Assembly: GCA_964573715.1 (NCBI GenBank)
Contig: CAZNKR010000006.1
Location: 1-58,279 of the forward strand
Direction: 5' to 3'
DNA: 58,279 nt
From: SVEL01 sp964573715
GTDB lineage: Bacteria > Bacillota > Clostridia > Lachnospirales > Lachnospiraceae
Position 1 is the first letter of the stretch, and the number at the start of each line of letters is the position of its first letter. The translations under genes were made by a program, and so were the position numbers. Positions 36,737 through 44,583 of the stretch are shown here, in pieces. The notes beneath the pieces were generated by a model. The model did not search any database, was not told the origin of the DNA, and was given only the letters and a program-made list of their open reading frames with translations.

Positions 36737-36765
36737 ATTTTAACAAAGATTTTTCTTAAAGTAAA
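36737..36765 (-). promoter_or_regulatory. Promoter of the alcohol dehydrogenase gene
   Basis: -35 TTTACT (36760-36765), 17-base spacer, -10 TAAAAT (36737-36742). The -10 overlaps TTGTTAA, one perfect half of the Rex operator; the other half is degenerate. The leader is about 65 bases. The rest of 36667-37117 is AT-rich with no gene seen. Confidence 0.6.
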
Positions 36766-37072
36766 ATGTTTTTGGTAATTTTACATAAGTTTCACAATTT
36801 TTTCACCAATATTTAATGTCCACACTTTACATTACAATATATTCTTCATTAATAAAAAAATTCCAAGCTTATGTTCACATTTTGTTCATTTTTTATTTAA
36901 TAACCTTTCACATTAAAAACATTAAATCTTAACTTTTCAAAAATATAATAATATCATCGAAGATAGATGAACGAAACATCATATCTCGATAAGATTTTCA
37001 TAATTTTTTTTCATTTGTGCGTAAAGCACAAACTCCTCCCTTTTATTTATTATACAAAGTCAACCAAACAAC

Positions 37073-37108
37073 CAAACAAAAAAGATGTGCAAACACATCT
37101 TTTTTTGT
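37073..37108 (-). terminator. Terminator of the HAD/GNAT gene
   Basis: Stem AAAAAAGATGTG/CACATCTTTTTT with a 4-base loop and T/A runs on both sides, 10 bases past the stop. Confidence 0.85.
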
Positions 37109-37117
37109 TGTCTAAAA

Positions 37118-38308
37118 TTATTTTATTAATGTACCAATTATATATCCTTTATCATTCTCTTTCAACTCTTTATCAAAATTAAAACCAAGACTTAGAGCAA
37201 GCTTGTACGAAGGAATATTTTCCCATTTTACCTCAACAAATATATCCTTCATATCAAATTCCTCCTCTAAATATCTTAATACAGCTTTAGATGCTTCCGT
37301 AGCGTAACCTTTATTCTGATATTCAGACGCAATCATATAACCAAATTCATGTTCATAGCCCGGGATAACATCCGCCTTATTATCAACTCCAACTCTTCCA
37401 ATCACTTCCCCTGTATCCTTAAGAACAATAATCCACATTCCATACATATAAAATCCATACATATTTTGTATATATTTTTTTGTATACTCTATTTCATCTT
37501 CTATATTAGCGTATAGACCTGGCATATATTTTGTTATATTTTCATCTTTATATATATGGTAAAGCTTTGATACATCAGCAATTTCAATTTCTCTAATAAT
37601 CAACCTATTTGTTTCAAGAATAGTGGCTGGAATACCATTATAATGACAGTATACGGTGTTTATATATCCATAATCCAAATTTTCAAAGCTCTCAAAAAGC
37701 GCTGATGCTGCAGATAAATCTTGATTTCCTGAATTCAAATTAATAAACCCAAGACATGCCATATTTGCATTTTTAGCTGCTAATACTCCATTCATAGAAT
37801 CTTCTATTACTAGACATTCATCTGGGGCAACATTAAGTTCACTAGCTGCTGCTAAAAATACTGCTGGATCAGGCTTTGACTTACCTATGTCTTGTCCACT
37901 TACCCTTACTTCAAAATACTTTTCTAATCCTAACTGCCTAAGATTTTTGTTTATCTTTAACATGGAAGATGAAGATGCAACTGCAAATAAGAGATTTGTT
38001 TGTTCTTTTATGGTTTTAACAAAATGGACTACCCCGCTTACCGCTGGATAGCCCTCAATTGTTAATTCTTTCTCTAAATATTTATCAGCCATACTATTCA
38101 AATAATTAGGTGTTACACCCTTAATACCAAAGTCCCATATTATGGTATTCCACATATTATCTGTAGTTCCACCAATAAATTGCTTATAGTAATCATATTC
38201 TAAATCAATTGAATACTCATCCTTTAGCATGTCTTTATCAGCTTTATAGTGTACCATTTCACTATCAACTAGTACACCATCCATGTCAAAAATTATAGCC
38301 CTTAGCAT
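37118..38308 (-). CDS. HAD hydrolase-GNAT acetyltransferase fusion
   Basis: A two-domain cytosolic protein of 396 residues. Residues about 1-215 are a HAD subfamily I phosphatase or phosphomutase with all four motifs: FDMDGVLVDSE, ASSSS, the Lys in KSKPDPAVFL, and CLVIEDSMNGVLAAKNA. Residues about 230-396 are a RimJ/RimL-type acetyltransferase (ETNRLIIREIEIADVSKLY, EFGYMIASEYQNKGYATEAS, then SLGFNFDKEL). The acetyl-CoA loop QNKGYATEAS is intact. The ATG overlaps the stop of the cyclophilin gene (ATGCTAA), with no good ribosome site of its own, so translation is probably coupled. The substrates are unknown. Confidence 0.9.
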   Translation of the reverse strand: MLRAIIFDMDGVLVDSEMVHYKADKDMLKDEYSIDLEYDYYKQFIGGTTDNMWNTIIWDFGIKGVTPNYLNSMADKYLEKELTIEGYPAVSGVVHFVKTIKEQTNLLFAVASSSSMLKINKNLRQLGLEKYFEVRVSGQDIGKSKPDPAVFLAAASELNVAPDECLVIEDSMNGVLAAKNANMACLGFINLNSGNQDLSAASALFESFENLDYGYINTVYCHYNGIPATILETNRLIIREIEIADVSKLYHIYKDENITKYMPGLYANIEDEIEYTKKYIQNMYGFYMYGMWIIVLKDTGEVIGRVGVDNKADVIPGYEHEFGYMIASEYQNKGYATEASKAVLRYLEEEFDMKDIFVEVKWENIPSYKLALSLGFNFDKELKENDKGYIIGTLIK

Positions 38309-38859
38309 TTTTCTGGTTCAGGATAGTTGATTCCAAATGTATCTACAACTACCTTTGCCATTTTTCGTACTTCAATTGGTCTATCACCATAATCTGTCAT
38401 ACATGTAGCAATTTTGTTAACAATATCCATGCCTTCAATAATTTTTCCAAATGCAGCATATTGTCCATCTAAATGTGGTGAATCCTTATGCATAATGAAA
38501 AACTGTGATCCAGCTGAATCTGGATGCATAGCTCTAGCCATTGATAAAACTCCTGCAGAATGAATAAGATTATTTTCAAAACCATTTGAAGTAAACTCGC
38601 CCTTTATACCATATCCAGGGCCGCCCATTCCTGTTCCATCTGGGCATCCTCCTTGAATCATAAAACCATTTATGACTCTGTGAAAAATAAGTCCATCATA
38701 ATAGCCTTTATTAACTAAGCTTATAAAATTATTTACTGTGTTTGGAGCAATTTGGGGATAAAGCTCTGCTTTCATTACATCTCCATTGTCCATTGTAATT
38801 GTTACTATTGGATTATTTAATTCTGCCATATTACTTTGTATGATACCATTGTGTATCAT
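38302..38859 (-). CDS. Cyclophilin-type peptidyl-prolyl isomerase
   Basis: A protein-folding enzyme of 185 residues with no signal peptide, so cytosolic. Cyclophilin motifs are clear: FHRVINGFMIQGG (catalytic Arg), GSQFFIM, and HLDGQYAAFGKIIEGMDIV. AAAGGAG sits close to the first ATG; a second ATG ten codons later has no ribosome site. It is third in the run zinc ribbon-TPM-cyclophilin-HAD/GNAT. Confidence 0.95.
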   Translation of the reverse strand: MIHNGIIQSNMAELNNPIVTITMDNGDVMKAELYPQIAPNTVNNFISLVNKGYYDGLIFHRVINGFMIQGGCPDGTGMGGPGYGIKGEFTSNGFENNLIHSAGVLSMARAMHPDSAGSQFFIMHKDSPHLDGQYAAFGKIIEGMDIVNKIATCMTDYGDRPIEVRKMAKVVVDTFGINYPEPEKC

Positions 38860-38889
38860 ACTCTCCTTTCTATATGTTATTAATAAAAA

Positions 38890-39756
38890 TTAAAAGCTTC
38901 TTCCACCGCCGCCGTGTGAGCGTCCAGAGCTGCTATGATGTGTTGAGCCACCATGGCCCCCGCCACTTCCACCAGATCTTGTTTCAATCTTTCTGCTTGT
39001 AGTTGTTGTATTGATATATGCATCATTTCTAACTAAATAATCTACGCTTCCTGATACAAGATAGGTTTTTGAATTAGCATCCATAGATGTTCTCTGTTTA
39101 TAATACATTCCTAAAACAACAATTAATGCTATGACTAAACCCGCACCAAGAGAACATAAAATTACTGATGGCCATTTTTCTGCATTATCCCATGATTTCT
39201 CATTATCGGCATAAAATTCATCATAATTTTCATATTCACCATTGTACCATTTTTCAATAGATTCATCATATATACTACTATGATTCTCATATGCCTTGTA
39301 TACATCATCAATATATGCCATACATGCACCATAATAATCATTATCCTGCATATAAAGATAGATATCATCTAATGTTTCATCTATACAATCATCATCCATA
39401 TATAAGATTGCAAGACCAGATGTAGAAATGTATATTTCTCTACTGTACATATCTATAAGAAAAATTGTACCCGAGCCATCACAATCATTATACCCAAAAC
39501 TTTCAGAATCATATTTATCATCTGCTATTGTCTGAGATGTTCCAGACATATATTCATCTATTGTCCAAATAATAATATCTAATTTAGCACTGTCACCTTT
39601 TCTTTTTGCATAATCATTAAGCAAGTCTATTTGGGGGGCAGATAATATTCCCGCTTCATCATATACCTTTTGATGATCTGATGAATATCCCATAACAGTA
39701 ACTGCTGTAACTACTATTGCAAATACTAATGTTAATTTTCTAAGTAATGTCTTCAT
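38890..39756 (-). CDS. TPM-domain secreted/membrane protein
   Basis: A protein of 288 residues with an N-terminal signal segment (about 1-25), a TPM domain (about 30-150, with DEAGILSAPQIDLLNDYAKR and ending with several DD/YD pairs), one membrane helix near 195-220 and a Gly/His/Ser-rich end (GGHGGSTHHSSSGRSHGGGG). TPM domains occur in phosphatase-like and photosystem assembly proteins. GGAGGG lies 11 bases before the ATG at 39756, which is one base after the stop of the zinc ribbon gene, so the two are likely coupled. The His-rich end could bind metal (inference). Confidence 0.85.
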   Translation of the reverse strand: MKTLLRKLTLVFAIVVTAVTVMGYSSDHQKVYDEAGILSAPQIDLLNDYAKRKGDSAKLDIIIWTIDEYMSGTSQTIADDKYDSESFGYNDCDGSGTIFLIDMYSREIYISTSGLAILYMDDDCIDETLDDIYLYMQDNDYYGACMAYIDDVYKAYENHSSIYDESIEKWYNGEYENYDEFYADNEKSWDNAEKWPSVILCSLGAGLVIALIVVLGMYYKQRTSMDANSKTYLVSGSVDYLVRNDAYINTTTTSRKIETRSGGSGGGHGGSTHHSSSGRSHGGGGRSF

Positions 39757-39757
39757 A

Positions 39758-40801
39758 CTATAACAGCCCTCCAATCAACATGCCTACTAAACTTACAGCG
39801 GCAAATATTCCTCCAAACAAAGCTGCTGCTCTACCTTTCGATGAAGGTAATTTACCAACAATTCGACCTGTTTGACCATTTATAGCAAAGAAATAATTCT
39901 TTCCTTTGTATGTATAATTTAGCATCCACACAGGAAGTAATGAATATTCTGATTTTGTTCTTTGAAGATTAACATTCGAATGCATTACTCTTACGGAAGC
40001 ATAACCAGAAATAGAATTAACACATTCTTCATAGGCGTATTGACGAGCACGTCTTTCTGCACGAATATTCATCTCTTCTTGAGTATATGTAAATTTTTCA
40101 GAGTTAAATCCTGAAAGATATGGCATTTCAAACTTGGTCAGTTCTCTATAATCAAAAGGTTCAAGTTTATCCATTATATCATCCGGCATTTTTTCTGAGG
40201 CATCTGCAGGTATTCTCTCATATCTGTCTTTCATATCACGACTAATATGGTAGTGGGATGTATGAGTATACTCTGTATCTCCCTTGCGTTCTCTACGAAC
40301 CTTTTTAGCACTAGCATCCATCTGAACATGACAATTAAAATCGTATAACCAGAAAGGAACATAAATTCCTTTAATTTCATTTATAGTAGCTTCTCTCTTA
40401 AATGCTGAAGGTGTAAGAATACCAGTTTTTATCCATGAACGATATTTGTTTTTGGCATCCTCTTTGTTTGTTCTAAAAGGTATAACTGTATCTGGCATAA
40501 GCTGTCCTGTAAGTCTTCCCTTAAGAATTGCAGGGCTGCCACAATAACTACAGTTTGTAGCAGATGTATTATCATCTGTTAATATTTCAGCACCGCAATT
40601 ACTACATTTGAATGCATCAAAATCACCATACTGCTTATCCTCTTTTTCTAAACTTTCAACTTCACACTGAAACTTGTCGGTTTCTTCATTCATTTGGTCG
40701 ACACTAACATGTGTACCACAGTAATTACATACTAATTTTCCAGTTCCTGCAGTGAATTCTATTGGAGCGCCACAGCCTGGACACTTATATGTACCAACCA
40801 T
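39758..40801 (-). CDS. Double zinc-ribbon membrane protein
   Basis: A protein of 347 residues with two Cys4 zinc ribbons: CPGC/CNYC at about 7-30 and CSNC/CSYC at about 65-90. A long domain with no name that I can give follows, and one membrane helix is at the very C-terminus. Similar proteins are often loosely annotated as PriA-like because of the ribbons, but no helicase motifs are present. It is the first gene of a four-gene run. AGGAGG precedes the ATG. Frequent pairing with TPM proteins suggests a shared role at the membrane. Confidence 0.85.
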   Translation of the reverse strand: MVGTYKCPGCGAPIEFTAGTGKLVCNYCGTHVSVDQMNEETDKFQCEVESLEKEDKQYGDFDAFKCSNCGAEILTDDNTSATNCSYCGSPAILKGRLTGQLMPDTVIPFRTNKEDAKNKYRSWIKTGILTPSAFKREATINEIKGIYVPFWLYDFNCHVQMDASAKKVRRERKGDTEYTHTSHYHISRDMKDRYERIPADASEKMPDDIMDKLEPFDYRELTKFEMPYLSGFNSEKFTYTQEEMNIRAERRARQYAYEECVNSISGYASVRVMHSNVNLQRTKSEYSLLPVWMLNYTYKGKNYFFAINGQTGRIVGKLPSSKGRAAALFGGIFAAVSLVGMLIGGLL

Positions 40802-40835
40802 TTTCTTCCTCCTGTATCCTTTTATTATGTATTAT

Positions 40836-40874
40836 ATTCTCATATATATTCTTATATAAATTATATATGAGAAT
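40836..40874. repeat. AT-rich inverted repeat
   Basis: Perfect 13-base arms ATTCTCATATATA and TATATATGAGAAT around a 13-base loop, between the antiporter stop and the zinc ribbon gene. There is no T run after it, so it may act as an operator or an RNA-stabilising hairpin rather than a classic terminator. Confidence 0.7.
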
Positions 40875-40882
40875 AATTTACA

Positions 40883-41917
40883 CTATCTTATTATAGCATA
40901 TCCCATGTAAATTCCATAAATTAAAAACATAACAATTCCTTCTTTTCTACTAATGGTATTCTTTGATTTTCCAAAAATAAATACAACTACACTTATTATT
41001 AAAATAATAATTATATCTACCAATGAATCCATAATAACGGCTATTGGGCTAATAACTGATGAAACACCTAAAATAAATAAAAGGTTGAAAATATTTGAAC
41101 CAACTACATTACCAATAGCAAGTCCTGTTTCTCCTTTTTTCGCTGCCACAATAGAAGTAACCAGCTCAGGAAGGGAAGTACCTGATGCTACAATTGTAAG
41201 TCCTACTAAGGTTTCGCTCATGCCAAACTTAATTGCTAAATCTGAAGCACTATTTACAACAAAATCTCCGCCATATTTTATAGCTACAACACCGCCTAAA
41301 ATAAAGATTATACTTACTAATAGGCTTTGTTCCTTGATTTCTTCTTCATTCGAATCTTCTTGTTCTAAATCTTTTTTATTATTGTTGTTAATTTTATCCT
41401 GAGATATAGCATTTTTTCTATGTGCTAATGCTTTGCGAACAGTTAATGCCATATATCCCACAAAACAAATTAAAAGGGCTATACCGTTTGCTCTTGTTAA
41501 TGTACCTGCAAATCCAGTTTCAACTGCACCTGACCATGGTTTTATAAAATCTGCAAAAAAGAAAGCTGATAATGCTGTCATTCCCAACATAAAGGGCATA
41601 TCAAATTTCATAACAGACTTGTCAACTGCTACTGGAGATATTGCTGCACATACACCTAATACAACAATAAGATTAAATAGGTTTGAACCTACAACATTAC
41701 TAATTGCAATTTCATTGGCATGATTTAATCCTGCTGTAACACTAACTGCTAATTCTGGAAGGCTAGTACCCATTGCAACAATTGTAAGACCAACGATAAC
41801 ACCTGGAATTTTCAATTTTCTGGCAATTGATGAACTTCCCTCAACGAAGTAACCTGCACCTTTTACAAGTAAGACAAAACCAACAAGTAACAATAAAATA
41901 TCTTTAAAAATTTCCAT
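40883..41917 (-). CDS. Calcium/sodium antiporter family cation exporter (CaxA/YrbG type)
   Basis: A membrane protein of 344 residues made of two inverted repeats, each with the alpha motif. The first is VGLTIVAMGTSLPELAVSV with NVVGSNLFNL; the second is VGLTIVASGTSLPELVTSI with NVVGSNIFNL. An acidic loop near 175-190 separates the halves. The two key Glu residues of the ion site (SLPEL) are present. AGGAGG precedes the ATG. It is preceded by a yybP-ykoY riboswitch, which senses Mn2+, so this transporter may export manganese in vivo, or calcium together with it. Confidence 0.93.
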   Translation of the reverse strand: MEIFKDILLLLVGFVLLVKGAGYFVEGSSSIARKLKIPGVIVGLTIVAMGTSLPELAVSVTAGLNHANEIAISNVVGSNLFNLIVVLGVCAAISPVAVDKSVMKFDMPFMLGMTALSAFFFADFIKPWSGAVETGFAGTLTRANGIALLICFVGYMALTVRKALAHRKNAISQDKINNNNKKDLEQEDSNEEEIKEQSLLVSIIFILGGVVAIKYGGDFVVNSASDLAIKFGMSETLVGLTIVASGTSLPELVTSIVAAKKGETGLAIGNVVGSNIFNLLFILGVSSVISPIAVIMDSLVDIIIILIISVVVFIFGKSKNTISRKEGIVMFLIYGIYMGYAIIR

Positions 41918-41966
41918 TTTTCCTCCTTAGGATTACATAATTTTGTAATAACTGCTTCGTATATAT

Positions 41967-42104
41967 AAAGAAAAAACGAGACAGTTATTGCATGGACTAT
42001 TTGTCTTTGCAATAAAAGTCTCGCTTATTATATACGTTCCGGATTCAATAAGAATCGTGATGACGAAGTCGTATAACAGTTTCCTGAAAGCTACTCCCTT
42101 TTAT
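41967..42104 (-). promoter_or_regulatory. yybP-ykoY manganese riboswitch with attenuator terminator
   Basis: The minus-strand RNA starts ATAAAAGGGAGTAGC (42104 down) and ends GCGAGACTTTTATT (to 42011), the conserved ends of the yybP-ykoY aptamer. P1 pairs ATAAAAG with CTTTTAT. The inner hairpin CAGGAAACTG and the segment CGTCATCACG fit the same fold. The 3' strand can instead pair in a terminator: CGAGAC with GTCTCG and TTATTGC with GCAATAA, followed by TTTTTTC (41967-41976). Because P1 and the terminator compete for the same bases, Mn2+ binding should switch the antiporter gene on. Confidence 0.87.
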
Positions 42105-42111
42105 CAAGAGA

Positions 42112-42140
42112 ATTATATATTACTTTCAAAATTTATTCAA
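42112..42140 (-). promoter_or_regulatory. Promoter of the riboswitch-antiporter transcript
   Basis: -35 TTGAAT (42135-42140), 17-base spacer, -10 TATAAT (42112-42117). Transcription would start right at the 5' end of the riboswitch. Confidence 0.8.
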
Positions 42141-42152
42141 GTTAATATTATT

Positions 42153-44264
42153 TTAAACCTCGAACATTAAATCTCCGTATGAAGGCATTGGCCAAGCTTC
42201 CTTGTCAACAAGCATCTCAAGCTTATCAACTGGTGCTCTAAGTTCATCCATAACTACCTTTACAGTATCCTTGTAGTAGAATGACTGTTCTTTTCCTTCA
42301 TCCATAGCTAATGCTTCTGCCTGAACCTTAACAAGCTTCTTTAAAGCTTCCTTTGATTCTTTAAGTAATGCTGATATTTCAGTAAGAAGTTCTGCCTGTA
42401 CTGATGCATCTGCGCCTGCTTCTTTTACTGCGATTACTGTATCAGCAAGTTCCTTTGTATACTTAGATACTGCTGGAATAATCTGCTTAGAAGCCATATC
42501 AATCATTATAAGTGCTTCAATGTTGATAGTCTTTGAATATGTTTCATATAATACTTCTGCTCTTGAATGAAGTTCTGATTCTGTAAAGATATGGAATTTT
42601 CCGAATAAATCAATTGCTTTCTTAGTTGTTAATGTATCAACAGCTTCAATCATTGACTTAATATTTGGAAGTCCTCTCTTTTCGGCTTCAATCACCCATT
42701 CATCTGAGTATCCATTGCCATTGAATACGATTCTTTGATATTTTGTCATATACTCTTTGATAAGATCATGTACTGCCATATCAAAATCATCTGCTTTTTC
42801 AAGAACATCTGCTGCTTCGCAAAATGCTTCTGCAACAATTGCATTAAGTGTTGTATTTGGACTAGCAATAGAATCTGCAGAACCAACCATACGGAATTCA
42901 AATTTATTTCCTGTAAATGCAAATGGTGATGTTCTATTTCTATCTGTTGCATCCTTTGTTACATCTGGAAGTGTACTAACACCTGTCTCTAGCTTACCAC
43001 CCTTAAGACATGTTTTTGCTTCATTTGTCTCAACAAGCTGCATAACAACATCTGTTAACTGCTCACCTAAGAACATTGAAATAATTGCTGGAGGTGCTTC
43101 ATTTGCTCCTAATCTATGGTCATTACCAACGTCTGATGCTGACTGACGAAGTAAATCTGCATGTTTATCAACTGCTTTCATAATACAAGCAAGAACTAAT
43201 AAGAACTGAATATTTTCATTTGGAGTTTTTCCTGGCTCTAAAAGATTTACACCATTATCTGTTGTAATCGACCAGTTATCATGCTTACCAGAACCATTAA
43301 CACCTGCAAATGGTTTTTCATGAAGTAAGCAAGCAAGACCCTGACGATAAGCAACCTTTTTCATTGTTTCCATTACTAACTGGTTATGATCAACTGCAAT
43401 ATTTGCCTGAGCATAAATAGGTGCTAACTCATGCTGAGCTGGAGCAACTTCGTTATGCTGAGTTTTTGCTGATACTCCAAGCTTCCAAAGTTCTGTATTG
43501 ATTTCTTTCATAAATCCACCAATACGTTCTCTGATTGTACCAAAGTAATGGTCATCCATTTCCTGTCCCTTTGGTGCTGCAGCTCCAAATAAAGTACGTC
43601 CTGCATAAATTAAATCTTTTCTTTGTAAGTACTTTTCTCTATCTACTAAGAAATATTCCTGCTCTGGTCCAACTGATGCTATAACCTTTGTAGCTTCTGT
43701 ATTTCCAAATAATCTAACAATTCTAAGTGCCTGCTCACTAATTGCTTCCATTGATCTAAGAAGTGGTGTTTTTTTATCAAGTGCTTCTCCTTTATATGAA
43801 CAGAATGCTGTAGGAATGCAAAGAACAACTCCAGAACCGTCTTCTTTAAGAAAGGCAGGTGATGTGCAATCCCAAACTGTATATCCTCTAGCTTCAAAAG
43901 TTGCTCTTAATCCACCTGAAGGGAATGAAGATGCGTCTGGTTCACCTTTAATTAATTCTTTTCCTGAAAATTCCATATGCATTTTGCCTTCAGAATCTGG
44001 ATTTGTTACAAACGAATCATGCTTTTCAGCTGTGATACCTGTAAGAGGCTGGAACCAATGAGTATAATGTGTAGCACCATTTTCAACTGCCCAATCTTTC
44101 ATTGCTTTAGCAACAACATCTGCAGTTGCAAGTGACATCTCGCCACCCTTTTCCATTACGCTAACAACTTCCTGGAATACATTTTTTGGTAAACGTTCTC
44201 TCATTTTACCGACTGTGAATACGTTTTGTCCGAAAATCTCTTCTACGTTTAATACTTCGCTCAT
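42153..44264 (-). CDS. glnN: Glutamine synthetase type III
   Basis: Makes glutamine from glutamate, ammonia and ATP. The 703-residue length and the GSIII features are clear: NGATHYTHWFQPLTG, EQEYFLVDREKYLQRKDL, KTQHNEVAPAQHELAP and GSGKHDNWSI. GSIII forms a large double ring and is common in Clostridia and Bacteroidetes. AAAGGAAG precedes the ATG. No terminator is seen before the riboswitch promoter downstream. The leader holds a 20-bp palindrome, but no known glutamine riboswitch. Confidence 0.97.
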   Translation of the reverse strand: MSEVLNVEEIFGQNVFTVGKMRERLPKNVFQEVVSVMEKGGEMSLATADVVAKAMKDWAVENGATHYTHWFQPLTGITAEKHDSFVTNPDSEGKMHMEFSGKELIKGEPDASSFPSGGLRATFEARGYTVWDCTSPAFLKEDGSGVVLCIPTAFCSYKGEALDKKTPLLRSMEAISEQALRIVRLFGNTEATKVIASVGPEQEYFLVDREKYLQRKDLIYAGRTLFGAAAPKGQEMDDHYFGTIRERIGGFMKEINTELWKLGVSAKTQHNEVAPAQHELAPIYAQANIAVDHNQLVMETMKKVAYRQGLACLLHEKPFAGVNGSGKHDNWSITTDNGVNLLEPGKTPNENIQFLLVLACIMKAVDKHADLLRQSASDVGNDHRLGANEAPPAIISMFLGEQLTDVVMQLVETNEAKTCLKGGKLETGVSTLPDVTKDATDRNRTSPFAFTGNKFEFRMVGSADSIASPNTTLNAIVAEAFCEAADVLEKADDFDMAVHDLIKEYMTKYQRIVFNGNGYSDEWVIEAEKRGLPNIKSMIEAVDTLTTKKAIDLFGKFHIFTESELHSRAEVLYETYSKTINIEALIMIDMASKQIIPAVSKYTKELADTVIAVKEAGADASVQAELLTEISALLKESKEALKKLVKVQAEALAMDEGKEQSFYYKDTVKVVMDELRAPVDKLEMLVDKEAWPMPSYGDLMFEV

Positions 44265-44389
44265 CTTTTTCTTCCTTTCTTTACTTTACTATTTACATTA
44301 TACATATAAATATTAAAAATACTAGTTTTTTCTAGTTTGAAAACACAAATCCACAACTTTTATATGTAATTTGTGTAATCTATATACTA

Positions 44390-44409
44390 ACAAGCAGATA
44401 TCTGCTTGT
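44390..44409. repeat. 20-bp perfect palindrome upstream of glnN
   Basis: ACAAGCAGATATCTGCTTGT is fully self-complementary and lies about 125 bases before the glnN ATG. The sequence ATCTGCTT occurs once more near 44440-44447, and GGTAAC/GTTACC (44416-44421, 44453-44458) forms another inverted pair around it. The rest of 44265-44583 holds a sortase terminator and no gene. Confidence 0.8.
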
Positions 44410-44460
44410 AGCCTTGGTAACATTTTATGTAATAAAACTTAAGCAGATGATAGTTACCCA

Positions 44461-44497
44461 AAAAAGGCGTACCAAATATGTATTTGGAACGCCTTTG
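44461..44497 (-). terminator. Terminator of the sortase gene
   Basis: Stem AAAGGCG-CCAAATA pairing with TATTTGG-CGCCTTT with one mismatch, followed by TTT on the minus strand. Confidence 0.75.
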
Positions 44498-44583
44498 TTC
44501 TTCGCTACTAAAATAACTCATTTCTATAAAAATTGCAAGCATTTTTTTTAAAATTACAAATTTATCTTATATATTTTAGAAAT

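Noticed and set aside
44370..44395. GlnR/TnrA-like box TGTTA-TTACA upstream of glnN
   Set aside because: The half-sites are 9 bases apart instead of 7, and GlnR control is not usual in Clostridia.
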